Below are positions 59,551-64,000 of a stretch of 64,000 nt of DNA, one piece after another. This DNA is from Acanthopleura granulata. Taxonomy: Eukaryota; Mollusca; Polyplacophora; Chitonida; Chitonidae. Location of the stretch: contig JABBOT010000033.1 in the NCBI GenBank assembly GCA_016165875.1, positions 186,001-250,000 of the forward strand, written 5' to 3'. Numbering within the stretch: the stretch's first letter is position 1; every line of letters begins with the position of its first letter. The notes below the pieces were generated by a model, which saw nothing but the letters and a program-made list of their open reading frames with translations, was not told the origin of the DNA and did not search any database. Position numbers and translations under genes: made by a program.

Positions 59551-62394
59551 GGGTGGGGGTGGGGGTGATGGGCCGCGACCTGTAAAAGCCTATTTCATGT
59601 AGGCCTAAGGGCTGATTTCAAGGAAATGTCAGTTTCAAGAAAATGTCGACTTCAAGGAAATGTCGAGGTGCGGTTATGGGCTTTTGTAAGTAGCAGGCGT
59701 TCATAGACTCGCCCCAAGAGTTCATTTTAGATAGATTGTATCTGTTGTTAAGGGTGGGCGCTGCCTTATTCCGTTTAGAACATAATATAATCTTTCAACG
59801 AATCGAAGTGCTCCAATTGTCACATGAATTCACCGATTCAACGGCTTAAAATTTTCTTAATATTGGCTTCCTGCCAGTTCACTGATTCACTGGGTGTAGG
59901 TGGCTGATGTACACCTGTCATCCATCCTGTAGCGTGCCAAGCAGCTTGAGAAACCCAACATAATAAATTGTTTGTCACGTTTTGAACACCATAAGAGAGT
60001 GTAACAGCTCACACCCCGCAGAAGGAACTTTACAAACCAGGTCATCGTATGCTATTACTAGCAAATACAGGCCACAAAATCTTTCACTTTTAAAAGTTTT
60101 ATGTTCTATGAAAACTGAAATGTTAAATTAAGACCAATATGCTAGAGAAAAAAAAAATTTATTTTAAGAAGCTATCCAAGTCCAAATTTTCATCAAAATA
60201 TGTGTTGGATTTTTGTGTTTATTGCCTTTCACACTTATTCCAGGGAACAACAGTCCATAACTGTAGACTTTTCACATATGAATACATATTTTTGGGCGTA
60301 TTTGATAAGGGCAGCTTTGTTCACACATCTTGGAATACAAGTAGATAAAGTCTCTGAATCATGAAAGGTATTTTGCACTGGTACCAGCAGAGGGGCAGAA
60401 AATCGCCATAACTTAACCGAAGATCGAAGTCGCCGTGTGCTTCGTCAATTTTTCTGAAACTTGTAGCATGGTGGAAATGCTGCCTGGACTGAAAGTAATC
60501 GGGTCTGTACTCCATGCTTTGTGAATGGAAATGTGCCCTTTGACAGCCAATGAAAAATTAGATTATGTTCTAAGCCACTTAGCCCCTTAAGAATGGGCTA
60601 GCTCTCTCCGCTCCTTCTTAACGACTAAAAGCAGGGATCATCATAATAAGGCGCTGAAAGTGCCAATGGCTAGCACTGTCCGTTGCAGACAGGAATGAAT
60701 TAGTTTATCTGTGACGAATGTTAATCATCAGTTAACCGCAAACCGGGTTATTGGTATTCGAGTTATCCGAACAGGTTATCCGACGCTACATATAGACTGC
60801 TGTTTGGTTTTCATAATTTAATATTTTTCATTGACATATTTGCCTTTCTTTTAACACCGTGCAATCTGATGCAAGGTCTGTCGTCGTCTAATCAAGCTAA
60901 TAAGTTTCTACTTTACGTTTATTTAAGATATCAATTGTAAACAGAATTACACGATGGATCAGTTTTACAAAATGTTAATATAATACAACACATGTGTATC
61001 ATTACTATAGTTCAATAATAAAAATAATTCTTTGTAGCAGGTCGAGCTCATACCACCAAAGAACTACCCGTGGGATGAAACATGTAGTATACATATGAGT
61101 TCGATAGCCATTTTCATCAACTGTTTAGTCTTTAAAATGTCTAAACAAAAACATTTTCATGTAAAGACAAGACAGACTCGAACCCAGGATTCGCCAACCC
61201 AAACCATCATTTGCTAACTTATAGACTAAACTCAACATATGATTAGGACATTTATTCGGTAAACATCAAGATGAAAGATAGGTGGTGCATGTCAAAAGAA
61301 AAAGTTGTTGCTTTAACCATGAAGGAAGTGGACCCCCAAAAGATACTTAGTATAAAGATCAAACTCAATGAAATACAAGTCCTCGCAAGTTTTGTTAATG
61401 GGTTCAACTTTATTTATGCTTAAATCGGAGTTTGAAATTGACCAACTTGAACAATGTGGCATTTTCAGTTGACTGTAACATTTTCGCTGATTCAAAAATT
61501 TATAGTATTTTGCAAAACCATATGCACTCGTGTATTATATATGTCCACATTAAAAGAAAAAGTTATGTGGGAAAAAAATTCATGGTCCATTTATCGTGAC
61601 CGCAAGGGGCAAATGTCTCGCATTACCATACTTCCTCCCTTTACTTAGAGGGAAAGACAGCGGATGTTCAAAGTTAAGTTTGTCAAAAAGGTTGGACAGT
61701 ATTATGTTTATTTTGGTAAATAATTTTTTCTAACAGCTACTACGACATCAAAAATTGACATTTAACTGTGCTCCGTCGGCTAACCGTGACCTAATTGTCC
61801 CAAGAGCGCAAGGCTCTTGTCACCTGAGACTGTAGTAAACCGCTAGGGTTGTGGTTGAAACTTAAGATCAAGTCTGGAAATACTTTGCAGCGTTGTTCAA
61901 ACATATACTTGTTATAGTTAAAATATATTACATTCATATATTTTATATATATTCAAACATATAAACATTGCCCTTTTCCTATGTTATAACATGTTACATT
62001 TACAAGTTAGATTTACGTCACAGCTTATAAACAGCTGATATCTCCTAGCTCTCTGATTGGTCAGTCTCTCATAAGCTTTAAAGCATTGGCGCCTCCACAT
62101 CCCAGGTCGGCAGCAAAATAATGTACACTTCAAACGAAGATAATTCAGCCACGAATTCATATAAATTCAACCAGGTTTTTGAATTCAGAAGAGAATTTTA
62201 TAATGTTTTTGATGAGCAGTGCCTCAGTCATGAGCCGCGTTTTACTTTAATATGAACTAACTATTACTTCAAAATCCAAAAGCATGGATGACATTTTAGT
62301 AAGCCCCAGGAAAACACATGTCAATTTCTGTAAGCGGGAATGTGCTCTAGATAACTTACTTAATCACCTAACACGCAGGCCTACGTGACATAAG
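59551..62394. other. interior of the GC-rich inverted-repeat unit, no gene recognised
   Basis: About 2.85 kb of AT-rich sequence between the two GC-rich repeats. 59600-59670 has short tandem words (ttcaaggaaatgtc three times). Frames are all under 70 codons and unrecognised. If the repeats are terminal, the unit is non-autonomous. Confidence 0.35.
61150..61245 (-). mobile_element. tRNA-like SINE head fragment
   Basis: On the minus strand, an A-box-like tttagtctataagttagcaa is followed about 40 bases later by a good B box in tcctgggttcgagtctgtct. The acceptor stem does not pair, so this is not a functional tRNA. The SINE body is not recognisable. Confidence 0.5.
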
Positions 62395-62524
62395 CTTTGA
62401 TTGGTCGAGACCCGCGACACGAGGACGGCACCAATAGCGCTCGATTTCCACCGTGCTCGTGTCGCGGGTCTCGACCCGCGAGACGCGGGACGAGATATCC
62501 TCATCCGGCTTCCATAGCATGCCC
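62395..62524 (-). repeat. GC-rich inverted repeat, right copy, with perfect palindrome
   Basis: Contains a perfect inverted repeat with 21-base arms: GGTCGAGACCCGCGACACGA(G) at 62403-62423 and its exact complement at 62456-62476, separated by 32 bases. Outside the palindrome follow gacgcgggacgagatatcct, catccggcttccatagcatg and ccct, mirroring the left copy. The arms could form a stable hairpin. Confidence 0.9.
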
Positions 62525-63199
62525 TAAACAAGAAACCGTAAACTGGATAAAATGTTACTGTATACAATCAGTTTGCGAGATATGCATCCCCATTTAAATC
62601 GTTCAGACGTTGAGTAATCTTTCATGACTTTAACATGATAAATGTGTCATAAATGCATACTAGTTTATTGTATATTTGGTTTGAGAGGGGATATTTCACC
62701 GGAGACCAGTTGCTTAGTGTCAGGCCTATCTTGTACTGTGCACATGTAGAACTCTCCTGTGCTAGAGTTAGTTGTGGTGACCTTACATATCAGAAAATCG
62801 ACTAGGCGTATTCCTCGCAACTGTCATCTAAATGCCCCTGAAACTTGACAAAAACCAGGCAATCACAGTGTAAGTGTAACATATAGTTAGATACATGCAT
62901 GTACATATGAACGGAATCGTATACTGTGTTAAATTTGTTTTGAAAATGAGGAGTTTAAGGAGAACGGTGACAGTTCGGGAGACGACAACAACGCTTGTGT
63001 TAAATTGTGTGCATTTCCATGCGGATGTATCGGGGAGAATTCAGTTAAACATGGTAAATATGCATTACAAAACGTTGTGTATTTGTACCATTAGATTATC
63101 GTTATATCTGAACTTTCTCAATACAGAATGTGTATGTTAAATTGAATTGAGTAGAAACTGATTGTTTCTACTGACACTGTTTTATTGTGTTTCAGCAAT
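62525..63199. other. no recognised feature
   Basis: AT-rich. A plus-strand frame (62895-63140) is unassigned. An acceptor-like tttattgtgtttcag ends at 63195. Confidence 0.3.
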
Positions 63200-63650
63200 T
63201 TACCTCAGTATGGCGACCCGCAATAAAGGCGACTTGTTGCAGAACTGCGCGTGGATATCTAATCTGTTAAACCCCTCCGGGATGAGGCAGCACAGCTAGC
63301 CTCATTTCATTGGTACCGTCGTCTGACACCGGTCCCAGTGTCATCGCTTTAGCGGCTGCATGGCCGGTGACTCTTGCCTCTATCATACCAATGGCATTAC
63401 GATAACAGGTCACCGGTTCCGCAATTTTCAAATTCCTTTTCCTTGACGGGTGGTCGGACACGCCATTTCCGTTTTGACATGCACGGGAGACGATGACCGG
63501 ACCCGCTTGAACTGAGATCACTTTTCGGCAACCGGTAACCGGAGACACAAGTGGCAGGCTGGTTGTTGGGTCGCCGGCGATTCTTTTCAAGTCGGTGCCG
63601 TATTTGAGAATTAAAGCTACCAGAGGCTTTTATTCCAGATAGCCTCAAAA
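63200..63650 (-). other. GC-rich block with 107-codon minus-strand frame, unassigned
   Basis: A sharp compositional island. Its minus-strand frame (63267-63590) encodes KRIAGDPTTSLPLVSPVTG and HAAAKAMTLGPVSDDG and ends with a TAA at 63267. An overlapping 88-codon frame (63397-63663) is in another phase. Repeated accggt and caccggt words occur in both orientations. It could be a real exon or part of a GC-rich mobile element. I recognise no domain. Confidence 0.25.
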
Positions 63651-64000
63651 GGCCAAGCGTCACATAATTAACCTACCCCATTTTATCACTAATATTATTT
63701 AGAAGTGTTAAATTTGCTTTGCGCAATTGACCCTAGGGCTTTGGTTTTTTTCTTTTTTTTTGTAATAATCTTGGTATATGGGACCTTGCACGCTTTTAGC
63801 AAGATAATGAAACCCATTCAGTTTAAATAGCTGTAAAACCACTATTTGCATAATACATATTTGGTACTGCAAGGAACCTTTGCTTCTGCACTGCCAGTCT
63901 TTTTATGATGATATCATTGATTTCAATAACGTGTAATACATGTATGTTGCATGAAGTTGTACAAGAGTTTCCACAACAGATTTCGGTAGAATAGACGAGG

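Noticed and set aside
61150..61245. tRNA gene on the minus strand
   Set aside because: A and B boxes are present but the acceptor stem does not pair. Better explained as a SINE head.

Overview
This window looks like intergenic or intronic DNA from an invertebrate animal genome, most likely a lophotrochozoan (mollusc or relative). The reasons are the AT-rich base composition, the lack of long open reading frames, many short fragments flanked by plausible splice signals, and about twelve copies of a tRNA-derived SINE. Its 3' domain contains GTCGTATAAGTGAAATATTC followed by GAGTACGGCGTAAAACACC, a type I associate with molluscan genomes. I recognise no intact single-copy host gene, rRNA, functional tRNA or CRISPR array. 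Almost everything I can support is mobile or repeated DNA in decay.

Layout. 1-14 kb is a mosaic of diverged dispersed repeats, here called R1-R4, with SINE pieces and one interstitial telomere motif. R1 occurs twice in opposite orientation (1.0-1.6 and 12.7-13.3 kb) and keeps protein-like similarity. 16.5-21.4 kb holds three unrelated minisatellites (25/26-bp, 20-bp and 30-bp units), the second copy of R4 and two full-length SINEs. 22-40 kb is sparse: SINE fragments, a 90-bp tandem duplication, a 47-bp minisatellite, a possible LTR-like block, and the probable C-terminus of a reverse transcriptase whose 3' tail is shared with a second site. 41.8-47.5 kb contains two repeat modules (R5, R6), each present twice but in different relative orientation.

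48.4-58.3 kb is the most informative part. A decayed LINE ORF1 lies just upstream of an ~8.9 kb unit bounded by ~420-440 bp terminal inverted repeats. Inside, starting right at the left repeat, is a multi-exon RecQ-type superfamily 2 helicase on the + strand, with motifs I, Ia, II, III, V and VI recognisable. Starting close to the right repeat is a multi-exon gene on the - strand whose conserved blocks resemble DUF6589 proteins. The two genes converge, and each inverted repeat supplies one gene's 5' region. I interpret this as a large TIR DNA transposon carrying a helicase and a putative transposase-like DUF6589 protein. This copy is dead: the helicase has a premature stop and at least two frameshifts. 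It is the best candidate here for an under-described system.

58.9-64 kb has a 39-bp minisatellite, a ~3.1 kb unit bounded by GC-rich inverted repeats (one with a perfect 21-bp-arm palindrome), and an unexplained GC-rich block near the right end. All pairwise similarities were found by reading and were not computed. Family names for the SINEs, LINE, RT, helicase and DUF6589 come from memory of those families.
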